From: Shewanella gaetbuli
GTDB lineage: Bacteria; Pseudomonadota; Gammaproteobacteria; Enterobacterales; Shewanellaceae
DNA: 64,000 nucleotides
Reading direction: 5' to 3'
Assembly (NCBI RefSeq): GCF_023284065.1
Contig: NZ_JAKIKP010000008.1
Location: 62,001 to 126,000, forward strand
Position numbers and translations under genes: made by a program. Positions within the stretch are counted from its first letter, which is position 1. Every line of letters starts with the position of its first letter. The notes beneath the pieces are model-generated. The model was not told the origin of the DNA and ran no database searches. It was given only the letters and a program-made list of their open reading frames with translations. This document shows positions 40,198 to 49,253 of this stretch, piece after piece.

Positions 40198-42669
40198 GTG
40201 TTTAAAGAAGGTAAATATTTTTCATTAGTACTCTTTTTAGTTTGTACACAAGCATTACTAGTTTCAACTTATTCGTTTGCGGACGATGACGATGATGACG
40301 ACGATGATGATGAGTTTTTCTATACTAAAGAGTTGCTTAACTCCAGTGCTTATGGGTTCGGTGAGTCTATTTCATTAGGGTTTGTTATTCCAGATGGTGT
40401 TTATCCTTTTAGTGTCGTTGTAAATGGAAAAACTGTTGAAGAAAACTTTCCAATTGAAATTGTAAATGCGAAAGGCAAAAGTAAAGTCATAATCTCTTCT
40501 GAGCTTGTGGCTTTATTTGATTTAGATGTTGATATTAATAAGAAATTTATTTCAGATGTTGCATCTGAAACAGTGTTAGATATTCAGTCATATATCGCTG
40601 ATTCAGACATTGGAATAAACGTCAATAACATGATCGTTAATGTTAGTATTCCTAACATTAATCAAGTGTATCGTCCCCATGGCTATTACGATAAGAATTC
40701 ACTTGATTATGGTGAAAATTTAGCTTATCTGACCTATTTTGCTAATGGCAGTTTTGATGACAATTCATCAGACTTTTTAGGGGTTTCCTTAACGGGTGGT
40801 GTGAACATTAATAAGTGGCAGATCAGATCTGTGGGTGTTGCTACCAAATCAGAAGGTGAAGATTTAACTTATATTAATAACCTTTTGTATGCTAACCGTC
40901 CCATTCCTGCCATACAAAGCAATTTCCGTGTTGGGCGGATGTCTACCAGTTATGCCACATCATCTTTTCTATATAATGGTGTAACGCTTTTCAGTGATGC
41001 CGAGTTTAGGCCTCAAAGTTTACGCGGTTACGCTCCCAACCTCACTGGCGTGGCTGATACTAATGCTACTGTTGAAGTGTATCAGAATGATATGCTGATA
41101 TATAAAACAACGGTTGCTCCAGGTGCGTTTGAAATAACTGATATTTATCCTACAGGCAGCTCCTCAGATTTAGTGATGATTATTACTGAAGAAGATGGCC
41201 AAGTGAAAACGGCATCATCAAATTTTAGTTCTTCTTTTGCCATGTTACGAAAAGGGCAGTCTGATTACCAAATGACATTCGGGCAAGCTAAAGGCGTTAA
41301 TCATCAAGAAGGTGGTTTTTTTAGTGGCAGTTTTAAATACGGTTTAAATAATGCGTTAACCATTGATATTGGTTCTCTCGCAGCAAAAGGCTATTGGGTT
41401 GCCGATGTCGGTGCAGGTTTGAACTTAGGGGCGTTTGGTTCAACTTATATTGAGTATTATAAAGAACTAGGTAGCTACGGTGGTTATTCGACACAATTCT
41501 CTTATACCAAGCAGTTTCCTTCAATCGGTACACGTATTAACGTACGAAGTTTATTACATGAGTCGAATGATTTTTTGACTTTTAATGAACATATAGATAA
41601 CTCAGTTAATGCAGATAATTTGAATCGTACAACAGTAGAAGCTAAACGATTAAATATTAAAAACCGAGGTAATATTGATATTTATCAACCATTGTTTGAT
41701 CGCTCTTCACTCACTTTATCAGCCTCTGAAACAAGTTATTGGAGTGGAGAGAAACAAAATACTTATCAGGCAATGCTTTCTAGCACAATATGGGATAACG
41801 TTAATCTGTATCTTACCGGCGGTAAGCGTACTTATTTAAACAATGAAAAAGATGATTTTATCACCTTAAGTGTGAACGTACCTTTCAGTAGTAGTGATGA
41901 CTATAAAAATCGTAGTTATCATAATGTGCGAGCTGAAGCGGGTGTACGCAATAGTGATTTTGACACTGCATCTGCAGGAGTTAGTGGCACTTTCAAGGAC
42001 GCATCATTAAATTATAATGCTTCTGTCAGTCGAAATGCTGCTAAGGAAAATCGTTATCGAGCTAGTTTAGGCTATAACACTGATTATGGCTTGTTGACAG
42101 CCGGTTATAGTAAATCTCCTACAAACGAGACGTTATCATATGGCGCGCAAGGTTCAATTGTTGGTTTTAGTGAAGGTTTAATTTTATCAAAACCCATAAC
42201 TGATACTTTCGCCATTATTCAGGTACCTGATGTAGAAGGTGTTGCTGTTAACTCACAATCTTCAACTAATGGTTCAGGGTTAGCTATTGCTCACTTTGTA
42301 CAACCCTATAAAAAGAATAACATCTCGATTGATGTGTCAGAGTCTCAAGGGGTCCAAGCTGATTCGACTTCTCAAAATGTTGTGCCAGTAAAAGGCGCTG
42401 GTGTATTTGTGAGCTTTGACGTCAGTAAAGGCTATGAAGCTATTTTCCATATAACCAAAAATGGTCAACCTATTCCGCTTGGGAGTTCTGTTCGTGTCAA
42501 TGGCAAACTGTTGTCTAGTCAATTTGGTACTGGCGGAAATATATATCTTTTAGGCGTGAAACCTCAGGGAACTTTGGAAGTCTTTAATGGTAATGAGCTC
42601 GTTTGTCAGCTTGATTATGTGATAGATGATGTAACTAAACTGAATAGAAAAGATTATCAATGTGAGTAA
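40198..42669 (+). CDS. Outer-membrane fimbrial usher (FimD/PapC family)
   Basis: Outer-membrane assembly platform that threads pilins to the surface. The start is GTG 40198 after GGAGGGGG, with a signal peptide ending at SFA. The mature protein begins with ten consecutive aspartates and a glutamate, an unusual acidic tract. The N-terminal chaperone-binding domain (about 45-170), a 24-strand barrel with plug domain, and C-terminal domains follow. Usher motifs seen include LRGYAPNLTGVADTNATVEV and PGAFEITDIYPTGSSSDL. The C-terminal cysteine pair is in ELVCQLDYV and DYQCE. Length is 823 residues. Confidence 0.94.
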   Translation: MFKEGKYFSLVLFLVCTQALLVSTYSFADDDDDDDDDDEFFYTKELLNSSAYGFGESISLGFVIPDGVYPFSVVVNGKTVEENFPIEIVNAKGKSKVIISSELVALFDLDVDINKKFISDVASETVLDIQSYIADSDIGINVNNMIVNVSIPNINQVYRPHGYYDKNSLDYGENLAYLTYFANGSFDDNSSDFLGVSLTGGVNINKWQIRSVGVATKSEGEDLTYINNLLYANRPIPAIQSNFRVGRMSTSYATSSFLYNGVTLFSDAEFRPQSLRGYAPNLTGVADTNATVEVYQNDMLIYKTTVAPGAFEITDIYPTGSSSDLVMIITEEDGQVKTASSNFSSSFAMLRKGQSDYQMTFGQAKGVNHQEGGFFSGSFKYGLNNALTIDIGSLAAKGYWVADVGAGLNLGAFGSTYIEYYKELGSYGGYSTQFSYTKQFPSIGTRINVRSLLHESNDFLTFNEHIDNSVNADNLNRTTVEAKRLNIKNRGNIDIYQPLFDRSSLTLSASETSYWSGEKQNTYQAMLSSTIWDNVNLYLTGGKRTYLNNEKDDFITLSVNVPFSSSDDYKNRSYHNVRAEAGVRNSDFDTASAGVSGTFKDASLNYNASVSRNAAKENRYRASLGYNTDYGLLTAGYSKSPTNETLSYGAQGSIVGFSEGLILSKPITDTFAIIQVPDVEGVAVNSQSSTNGSGLAIAHFVQPYKKNNISIDVSESQGVQADSTSQNVVPVKGAGVFVSFDVSKGYEAIFHITKNGQPIPLGSSVRVNGKLLSSQFGTGGNIYLLGVKPQGTLEVFNGNELVCQLDYVIDDVTKLNRKDYQCE
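40282..40311 (+). repeat. GAY-triplet microsatellite encoding ten aspartates in the usher
   Basis: Ten consecutive GAC or GAT codons lie just after the predicted signal peptide cleavage site. Slippage by whole triplets would change tract length without a frameshift. Confidence 0.85.
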
Positions 42670-42773
42670 GCGAACTTACGAAATTAGAACAGTAGTATTG
42701 GGTCCTTTAATTGGGCTTTACAATATCGCTGATAACAGTGATTTAGTTAACTTATCATCATGAGGTTGTGAAA

Positions 42774-43820
42774 ATGTTTCAGTTAGTAAAAATATTGACT
42801 TTAGTTGTCGTGTTGTTAATTGGGATTTGGCCGTTAGAAAGTACTGCGGCGCTGGCAACTTGTACCGCAACATATAATAACACTCATGTTCAGTTACCTA
42901 GTGAAATTAAGGTAACTGATAATACGGGTAATATTATAGAATTAACAAACTGGATAGAAGTAGGCCAACAGACAGTTTATGACTGTCAGTATAATGGCGA
43001 AGCTTTTAATGCGAGAGAAATATTTCTGTCTCGGGTGCCGATTGGTAAATATAATGGTTCTGATATATATCCAACGACTCTTGATGGAATTGGTTTTTTA
43101 GCTCAAGCACGTGGAGTTACTGGAACTGGGCCTATAGGAAATTGGTATGATTTCCCTTGGCAAGGTTTATGGAACAGCTATGGCGGGTATACTGGAGATC
43201 GTACTTTTCAATTTGATATAAGAATTAAATTATTGAAATACAATAAAATTCGGGGTGACGCGATTTTGCCCCGAGTTGATGCTGGCCAGTTAGGGGTTTT
43301 TCAATTTTATAATGAATCAAATTATCTAGCTCCGCCATTCATTTTTGGTATTAACGGTGGCACCAGAATTTACCGTGATCAAGCTTGTACGGTAGATACT
43401 CGAAATATTAATGTCCCTATGGATCAGGTATCCAATACAACGTTATCTGGAAATGGAGCGAGAGGACCTTTCAATTCAACCTCTGTAGATATTCGATTAA
43501 GTTGTCCATACCAAGGAGAGGCTGTCAAAATGCGTTTCGATTATGGGTCAGAAGGCGGTAGAGGTACCTACCTCAATACGGTAGATTCATCTGGTAACAT
43601 TATAAACGGTTTAGGGATTGAATTGATGTATGAGGATGAATATCGCCAATTGTGGCCTGTACGATTTGGCCAAGAGATATTTTACTTGACGGCAGCGCAG
43701 AACTACGGCGCTATTAGTAAAAATAAGTTTTTTATACCAAGGTTAATTAATTATGGAACCGGCACGCCTCCTGCTGGTAGCTATAGTTCATCAACAGTTT
43801 TTAGCATACTTTATCCCTAG
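42774..43820 (+). CDS. Fimbrial tip/adhesin-like protein
   Basis: Last gene of the fimbrial operon. The start ATG 42774 follows GAGG at normal spacing; a GTG two codons earlier is too close to it. A signal peptide ends near STAAL. The protein is 348 residues, twice the pilin length, which fits a two-domain tip adhesin. Its C-terminal half (about 195-348) has pilin-like features: spaced cysteines (QACTV and LSCPYQG) and a final beta strand ending TVFSILYP. The N-terminal half (about 28-190) shows no family I recognise and may be the receptor-binding domain. Ligand is unknown. Confidence 0.8.
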   Translation: MFQLVKILTLVVVLLIGIWPLESTAALATCTATYNNTHVQLPSEIKVTDNTGNIIELTNWIEVGQQTVYDCQYNGEAFNAREIFLSRVPIGKYNGSDIYPTTLDGIGFLAQARGVTGTGPIGNWYDFPWQGLWNSYGGYTGDRTFQFDIRIKLLKYNKIRGDAILPRVDAGQLGVFQFYNESNYLAPPFIFGINGGTRIYRDQACTVDTRNINVPMDQVSNTTLSGNGARGPFNSTSVDIRLSCPYQGEAVKMRFDYGSEGGRGTYLNTVDSSGNIINGLGIELMYEDEYRQLWPVRFGQEIFYLTAAQNYGAISKNKFFIPRLINYGTGTPPAGSYSSSTVFSILYP

Positions 43821-44209
43821 TTTCAGAAAGTTTATGTTGTTTGCTTGTATATTACGCTCCTATTGTACGTATATGCGAGAAGAATTATTGGTAACATGTG
43901 ATGTGAAATAACTGATAAAAGTGTCACTCATATTTATGTTAGAAAGCACCGCATTGCGGTGCTTTCTTTTTATTGTTTTATAGAAATACTTTTATTACTG
44001 CATAAATTACTAGTATGAACTTGTTTGCCATTTTCGTCTTTTATTGCCACTACTCCTGTTCATTTAAGCTGGTTAACTATTATTTTCTAGCTAATTTGTC
44101 GTTTTCATTCATCATATAGACAGTTTTCAACTAAAATTAATTGTTATACTTACAAAATAATTTTTTGTTATCGTTTTCGAAACACCTTTAAATAGGACAT
44201 CCCACCTCA
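43821..44209. other. Intergenic region between fimbrial operon and envelope cassette
   Basis: Contains the fimbrial terminator at 43942-43970. The remaining 240 bases are AT-rich and must hold the promoter of the downstream cassette. I see no convincing gene. Confidence 0.7.
43942..43970 (+). terminator. Terminator of the fimbrial operon
   Basis: An 11-bp stem GAAAGCACCGC / GCGGTGCTTTC with a three-base loop is followed by TTTT. Confidence 0.92.
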
Positions 44210-45076
44210 ATGCTAAAAGTGTTAACTTTCTGGTTTTTATTAATAGGTTGTAATTTAAGTTTTTCGACTGTTGCTAATGAGCAAATTGAAATAACCCCGC
44301 AGTATCAAGGTACGTTTCCTATTTGGGCTCAAGAGGCCATAGATAGAGGCTATGAATTACCGAAACCGTTTGGCGTTAGTGTAAATTACATGTCTATGAA
44401 TCAACCTTTAGTTGTTGATAGTGTTGGTTTTTCTGGTTTAGGTGACTTTGTTGATGATAAAGTATCAATAAAGGGCAGCGAAGCCATACAAGAGTCTGAA
44501 ACACTGACGCTTAGAGCTGACATGTGGTTATTACCTTTTTTAAACTTTTATGCTGTGATTGGACAAACTAGAGGTAGTAGCATTGCCACCGTTCAAATAG
44601 AGGCCGACATACTGCCAGCACCTCTTCCTCCGGTAACATCTGACCCTTTTGATTTTGAATTGAACTTTAAAGGAACAACTTATGGCGGTGGTGGCACCAT
44701 TGCTGGAGGTTTTGGTAATTGGTTCGCCTTATTAGATGCCAATTACACTAATACCAACCTTGATATTATTGAAGGTGAAATAAGCTCCATTGTTGTTTCG
44801 CCAAGAATAGGATATCGAACTAAAATTTCTGGCCATGACACTCAGATATGGATTGGGGCAATGTACCAAAATGTAGAGCAAAATTTTGGTGGTTACTTAG
44901 TCAATATTGGTGTCCCCATTGATGGGGCTAAGTTTTCTGTTGAGCAACATTTAGCTAAAAAATGGAATGGGTTAATTGGCGGGCAAGTTAACTTGGGCAA
45001 AGGGTTTGATTTGTTGCTTGAAGGCGGCATAGGCACCCGTACCAGCTTTATGGCTGGGTTAGGATATAGATTTTAA
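44210..45076 (+). CDS. Predicted outer-membrane beta-barrel protein, unknown family
   Basis: A 288-residue exported protein I cannot assign to a named family. The signal peptide ends near TVANE. Alternating hydrophobic strands and a terminal GLGYRF support an outer-membrane barrel. Residues from about 40 onward resemble the C-terminal half of the 564-residue protein at 54311-56005. Shared landmarks are PFGVSVNY against PYGVSVSY, LRADMWLLPFLNFYAVIG against IRADLNILPFWNVYVLGG, and the final GYRF. It is the first gene of a cassette; its stop overlaps the next start by one base (TAATG). Confidence 0.75.
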   Translation: MLKVLTFWFLLIGCNLSFSTVANEQIEITPQYQGTFPIWAQEAIDRGYELPKPFGVSVNYMSMNQPLVVDSVGFSGLGDFVDDKVSIKGSEAIQESETLTLRADMWLLPFLNFYAVIGQTRGSSIATVQIEADILPAPLPPVTSDPFDFELNFKGTTYGGGGTIAGGFGNWFALLDANYTNTNLDIIEGEISSIVVSPRIGYRTKISGHDTQIWIGAMYQNVEQNFGGYLVNIGVPIDGAKFSVEQHLAKKWNGLIGGQVNLGKGFDLLLEGGIGTRTSFMAGLGYRF

Positions 45077-45990
45077 TGTTAGTTAGGATCTTCTTATTGG
45101 CGATGCTGTTGTTAAACAGTGGTTGCTCAGTTGTGGGCATGGTTGATAACCATCAACAAAAACAGCTGATTAGTAATGGTTTTGAATTGCATGATTTAAC
45201 CTTAGCACAAGGTGGTAGTCTGCATTATTGGCAAGGTGGCGATAAAAGCAAACCCTGTGTGATATTACTGCATGGATTTGGTGGTACTGGTTTAACAAGC
45301 TGGTATGAAATAATGCAGAACATTAGTGACGACTATTATGTAATTGTGCCAGATTTATTATGGTTTGGTGAATCTTATAGTGGCATGCCAGCCAACATTA
45401 GCAGTCAGTCTACAGCTATTAGCGCGTTGATAAATCATCTTAATTTATCCACTGTAAACCTTGTCGGTATTTCATTTGGTGGTTTTGTCACTTTTGACTT
45501 GATGATTCAAGAGCCCAAAGTAAATAAAGCCATTATGTTAGCCAGCCCAGGCTTAGTATTTACCGACGAAGATATGCATCAAATGACCCAACGTTTTGGT
45601 AAAACTAAACCTGAATCCGTATTTGTCCCCAGAGACAAAGAAGGAGTAAGGTTGTTACTTGAGCATACATTTGTTGATTACCCATGGTATCCCGGTTTTA
45701 TTGATGAGCAAGTTTACCAAACCTACTTTGCCAGTTTTCAGCAACAAAAAGCATCGTTAATTACCACGTTGCCTGCCTACCGCGACAGTTTACATCCACA
45801 AGACATTAAGCCTAACTTACCCCCATCTTTACTTATTTGGGGAGATAAAGACATTGTCTTTCCTTTAGCAAAAGGTGTTGAATTTTCGCAATATTTAAAT
45901 GCTGAAATTAAAGTTATTCCTGGTGGTGCACATGGCTTAAGTAATGATTTTCCTGAGCAAATTAGCCAATCGATAAAAGAGTTTTTTTAA
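45076..45990 (+). CDS. Alpha/beta hydrolase, predicted lipoprotein
   Basis: Predicted envelope serine hydrolase. The N-terminal hydrophobic segment ends in NSGC (Cys17), a slightly atypical lipobox with Asn at -3, so lipidation is likely but not certain. The oxyanion region is LLHGFGGTG, the nucleophile elbow GISFGG gives S133, the acid is in WGDKDIVFP and the histidine in GGAHGLSND, so the triad is intact. Length is 304 residues. It overlaps both neighbours by one base, so all three are translationally coupled. Substrate is unknown; a lipid or ester in the envelope is a reasonable guess. Confidence 0.85.
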   Translation: MLVRIFLLAMLLLNSGCSVVGMVDNHQQKQLISNGFELHDLTLAQGGSLHYWQGGDKSKPCVILLHGFGGTGLTSWYEIMQNISDDYYVIVPDLLWFGESYSGMPANISSQSTAISALINHLNLSTVNLVGISFGGFVTFDLMIQEPKVNKAIMLASPGLVFTDEDMHQMTQRFGKTKPESVFVPRDKEGVRLLLEHTFVDYPWYPGFIDEQVYQTYFASFQQQKASLITTLPAYRDSLHPQDIKPNLPPSLLIWGDKDIVFPLAKGVEFSQYLNAEIKVIPGGAHGLSNDFPEQISQSIKEFF

Positions 45991-47294
45991 TGAAAAATAT
46001 ATTAACAAGGAAAAGTTTATTTGGCGCGGGAGTCATCTTTGTGACTTTAACCGCTTGTAGCTCTAACGATTGGCAAGTTAGAGCAATCCCCTCCGAAGCC
46101 GCAGTTAAAACCGCTTTGGATGACACGCCTGACCCAGCATTACTACGTGATATTTTATTGCCACAACAAGCGGCCTTAGGTTTGCCAGAAAGTGTAAGGC
46201 CTTGTTGTGCTTTTGGTAATGCACAGCGTGTGCAAGTAGGTGAGATGCCGATTCCTTTTTATCGTCATGCAAACACCGTCGATTTGGAATCAATAGGTGC
46301 TCATGCCTTTGATGCAGGTGGTTTTAGTTATCAAAAGATATCACCTGATGAAGGAAAAAGTACTGAAAACAATGGTGTGCTTTATACATTAAAAGGTGGC
46401 TTTATTGATTTAGCTCATATTAGAGATACTGCTGATAATACTGTGGCTATTTTTTATCAGGTATATCCTAATTTAGGTAAACAAACTTCGATAAAATTAC
46501 CTTATGAAATCGGGGATAGAAGCATTGAAATAGAAGCGTTTGACGTTTCTGGTTTAACCCCTGAGCAACGTTGGGAAGTGGCTGCAGCTATTGCTGCTAG
46601 AATGGGTTTTGCCATGGCTGAAGCCCATGAAATAGCGCAATGGCATGGCTATCGTAGTTTTGCCTTGTGGAGCGAAGCTGTATCTGCCTATTCAATAGAA
46701 GACCTCTATTCAAATATGTTGGGTGCAAAAATTGCACAGGCGCTAATTACCGATAACTTAGTCATGTCTCGTCAACAATTTAATTATCATATGACTTCAT
46801 GGTTGGCAGCCACTTTGGCATGGCTTCAACCTTTGTCGGTTGATCAAACTAATGCATTATTTGATGGTGTAGATGGTTTATGGTGGGACTCAAATAACCC
46901 GTTGCCAAATAAATTTATGCTGCTCAAACGCCATTATCAACTTGGTCATATTCAGCAACCTTTTTTAGTGCCGCAAACGCTGGCTAAAAGAAGTCCTAGT
47001 TGGCCATTATTAGCAGAGGTTTATCAGAACCCTGTTGCGCCTCACAGGCTGTCAATTGCTCAAGAGGTGCACGGAGTAGTGTTAGATGATGTGGCGAAGT
47101 TATATTTGCATGTTGATGATAAATTTAAAGCTTCTTTTGAGCATATTCCAACAGGTTTGTGGCAACAAGGTTTTGATCATACTCAATTTGTAGAAATTGC
47201 TGAATATGATCAACAACAGGATGTGATTGAGCTTGAAGCTCATTTGCAACAATATCCTCAATTACCTTTGGCTAACTTATCGGTGAAAGAATAA
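45990..47294 (+). CDS. DUF4056-family lipoprotein
   Basis: A 434-residue protein of the DUF4056 type, recognised by the conserved start of the domain SVRPCCAFGNAQRVQVGEMP with its double cysteine. The signal peptide ends in the lipobox LTAC (about Cys23) followed by Ser-Ser, compatible with outer-membrane sorting. Further conserved-looking segments are GGFIDLAHIRDTADN and AHEIAQWHGYRSF, which carry His, Asp and Glu residues that could bind metal or act in catalysis; that is speculation. The function of the family is unknown to me. It starts on the last base of the hydrolase stop codon. Confidence 0.82.
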   Translation: MKNILTRKSLFGAGVIFVTLTACSSNDWQVRAIPSEAAVKTALDDTPDPALLRDILLPQQAALGLPESVRPCCAFGNAQRVQVGEMPIPFYRHANTVDLESIGAHAFDAGGFSYQKISPDEGKSTENNGVLYTLKGGFIDLAHIRDTADNTVAIFYQVYPNLGKQTSIKLPYEIGDRSIEIEAFDVSGLTPEQRWEVAAAIAARMGFAMAEAHEIAQWHGYRSFALWSEAVSAYSIEDLYSNMLGAKIAQALITDNLVMSRQQFNYHMTSWLAATLAWLQPLSVDQTNALFDGVDGLWWDSNNPLPNKFMLLKRHYQLGHIQQPFLVPQTLAKRSPSWPLLAEVYQNPVAPHRLSIAQEVHGVVLDDVAKLYLHVDDKFKASFEHIPTGLWQQGFDHTQFVEIAEYDQQQDVIELEAHLQQYPQLPLANLSVKE

Positions 47295-47353
47295 GTTTCA
47301 AGCTCACAGCGCTCAAATTAAATGAGCCTTAAAATTATTAGGATGATAATAAG

Positions 47354-48565
47354 ATGACTTTACCTTTGCCTAGTCTGTCCATTTTGCGAAAAAACCTTCT
47401 TAAAAGCGTATTTATCATTTTGCTCAGCTTCACCACTAGTCATGTTTTCGCACAGGATGAGTTACTTGCGGCCGTCACCGAAGATGCCCCTGAATTAGCG
47501 GCTGAAAATAGCTGGTTTGAAAACTTTTTAAATAAATTAGGCGCAGACGGTGAGTTTGATGCCGACAAACTTATCGACTTTAGTATTTTACCTGGCCCTT
47601 TTTATAACCCTGAAATGAATTTAGGAGTTGGAGTTTCTGCTATTGGTCTGTATCAAATTGATCCTGAAGATGATGTTAGTCAGTTATCATCTCTAGTGAT
47701 TAATGGCTTAGCTTCTGTTAATGGCGCTTTAGGTGTCGGGATTCATAATAAAACATTTATAAAACAAGATACTCAAAGATTATACATTGATGCTGGCGTG
47801 TATAACGTACCTGATGTTTATTATGGCGTTGGATATGACAATAATCATAATGATGATAATAAGGTGAAACTAAATAGCCGCTCGATTGAAGTTAATCCTA
47901 TGTATTTAGCTCGCGTATCTGAACATGTGTTCGTGGGTGGTGGATTTGATTTTAGATACAGCGAAGCTGAAGATATTGATATTTTAGAATCTCTTATACC
48001 TGTAGATGACTTGTTTGAGTCTTCAACAAGTGCGGGCTTCAATTTCCATGTCAGCTATGACTCGCGCGACAATGTATTAAATCCTCAACAAGGTAAAATA
48101 GCCCAGTTAGACGTGGGTGTTTATCGTGAAGACTTAGGCGGTAAAACTGATTTTGAGGTATTTGATGCGCTATATAGCACTTATTACTCTGTACACTCTG
48201 ACGATGTATTAGCTTGGCAAATAAGAGGACGATTTACCCATGGTGATGTGCCGTGGGATCAATTATCGAAAGTGGGTGGCGGCGAATTATTACGAGGTTA
48301 TACCACAGGGCGGTACCGAGATAAGCAAATGCTATTAGCACAAGTGGAATATCGACTGAATTTACCTTGGCGTCATGGTATGGTTTTTTGGGCCGGTGCA
48401 GGGGTGATATCAGATCAATTTAGTGAATTGCTTACATCAAACCTTTTACCCAATACCGGTGTTGGCTATCGGTTTGAAGTAAAGCCAAAAGTTAATCTAA
48501 GGTTAGACTTAGCCTTTGGCGACGGTGATACTGGGTTTTACTTTAATGTAAATGAAGCTTTTTAA
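47354..48565 (+). CDS. Omp85-type (BamA/TamA) outer-membrane barrel without POTRA domains
   Basis: Fourth gene of the cassette, 59 bases after the DUF4056 gene. A signal peptide ends near VFAQD. A short linker (about 35-75) leads to a bacterial-surface-antigen barrel (about 80-403). The Omp85 loop-6 motif is present as ELLRGYTTGRYRD, and the chain ends NVNEAF. There is no room for POTRA domains, so it cannot act as a BamA. Length is 403 residues. It may be a translocation pore or a structural partner for the lipoproteins encoded beside it. Confidence 0.85.
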   Translation: MTLPLPSLSILRKNLLKSVFIILLSFTTSHVFAQDELLAAVTEDAPELAAENSWFENFLNKLGADGEFDADKLIDFSILPGPFYNPEMNLGVGVSAIGLYQIDPEDDVSQLSSLVINGLASVNGALGVGIHNKTFIKQDTQRLYIDAGVYNVPDVYYGVGYDNNHNDDNKVKLNSRSIEVNPMYLARVSEHVFVGGGFDFRYSEAEDIDILESLIPVDDLFESSTSAGFNFHVSYDSRDNVLNPQQGKIAQLDVGVYREDLGGKTDFEVFDALYSTYYSVHSDDVLAWQIRGRFTHGDVPWDQLSKVGGGELLRGYTTGRYRDKQMLLAQVEYRLNLPWRHGMVFWAGAGVISDQFSELLTSNLLPNTGVGYRFEVKPKVNLRLDLAFGDGDTGFYFNVNEAF

Positions 48566-48637
48566 CAGGCTCATATCAATCACTGGCACAGCTAATATTC
48601 CGATTTATTTGCAGGCCTTTTATTCATAGAAAATTTA

Positions 48638-49234
48638 TTATGAAGTACTTTTATCAGAAGTACTTTTATCAGAAGGACTCTTATTAGAAGGACTTTGACA
48701 TTGTTTTAGTAAGGCGGTAAAAAAAGCACAGCCTTTTCTTTCTGCAAAGGCAATATTGCGCTCGGGAATTGTTTCTGGCTCATCGTAATGCGCTAAAGCT
48801 GCTTCCATACTGGCTTCTCTAATAATATGAATGGTCGGATAGGGCGAGCGGTTGGTATAGTTTGCCGCACTATCTTGGTCTTCACCTTCAAAGCAGTAAT
48901 CAGGGTGAAAGCTGGCTAATTGATAAACCCCTTCGTAGTCTAATTCTACTAATTTGTCGTTAGCAGCATCGACAAAGTCTAGGTAAGTATAAAAGTCTTC
49001 AAAACCTCTAGGTAAGATAAACAAAGTCGTTTCAACGTGTTGATTATCATCAAGGTACTGGCATTCAGCAACAAACGCTTTTAATACTTGTTTGAATTTA
49101 GTTGTTTCGGTGTGGGTATAGCGAATGCTATTACGTTCTACTTCGCGCCGAGCAAACGGGCAAATGTTATATTTCATTATGACCTGTTTAACCCAGTTTT
49201 CAGATTCTTCAATGCAGGGATGTTGATCAGACAT
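48638..49234 (-). CDS. DUF1415 family protein
   Basis: Soluble 198-residue protein of the DUF1415 type. Family segments are WVKQVIMKYNICPFARRE near the N-terminus, the LPRGFEDFYTYLDFVD region, and YQLASFHPDYCFEG with NRSPYPTIHIIREASM. Function is unknown; conserved Cys and His suggest metal or redox chemistry. The C-terminal tail is a five-residue repeat (SPSNK, SPSDK, STSDK, STS) produced by a 15-bp tandem repeat and looks recently expanded. The LysE gene lies upstream on the same strand with 19 bases between them, so they probably share a transcript. Confidence 0.88.
   Translation of the reverse strand: MSDQHPCIEESENWVKQVIMKYNICPFARREVERNSIRYTHTETTKFKQVLKAFVAECQYLDDNQHVETTLFILPRGFEDFYTYLDFVDAANDKLVELDYEGVYQLASFHPDYCFEGEDQDSAANYTNRSPYPTIHIIREASMEAALAHYDEPETIPERNIAFAERKGCAFFTALLKQCQSPSNKSPSDKSTSDKSTS
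48642..48701. repeat. 15-bp tandem repeat in the DUF1415 C-terminus
   Basis: Four copies of a 15-base unit: two identical (GAAGTACTTTTATCA) and two diverged (starting GAAGGACT). The array lies in frame at the 3' end of the gene and encodes the Ser/Lys-rich tail. Confidence 0.88.
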
Positions 49235-49253
49235 AATTGTGCCTCGGGTAAGG

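Noticed and set aside
44014..44118. Short hydrophobic reading frame of 34 codons before the envelope cassette
   Set aside because: No ribosome binding site precedes its ATG and it lies in AT-rich DNA where such frames arise by chance.
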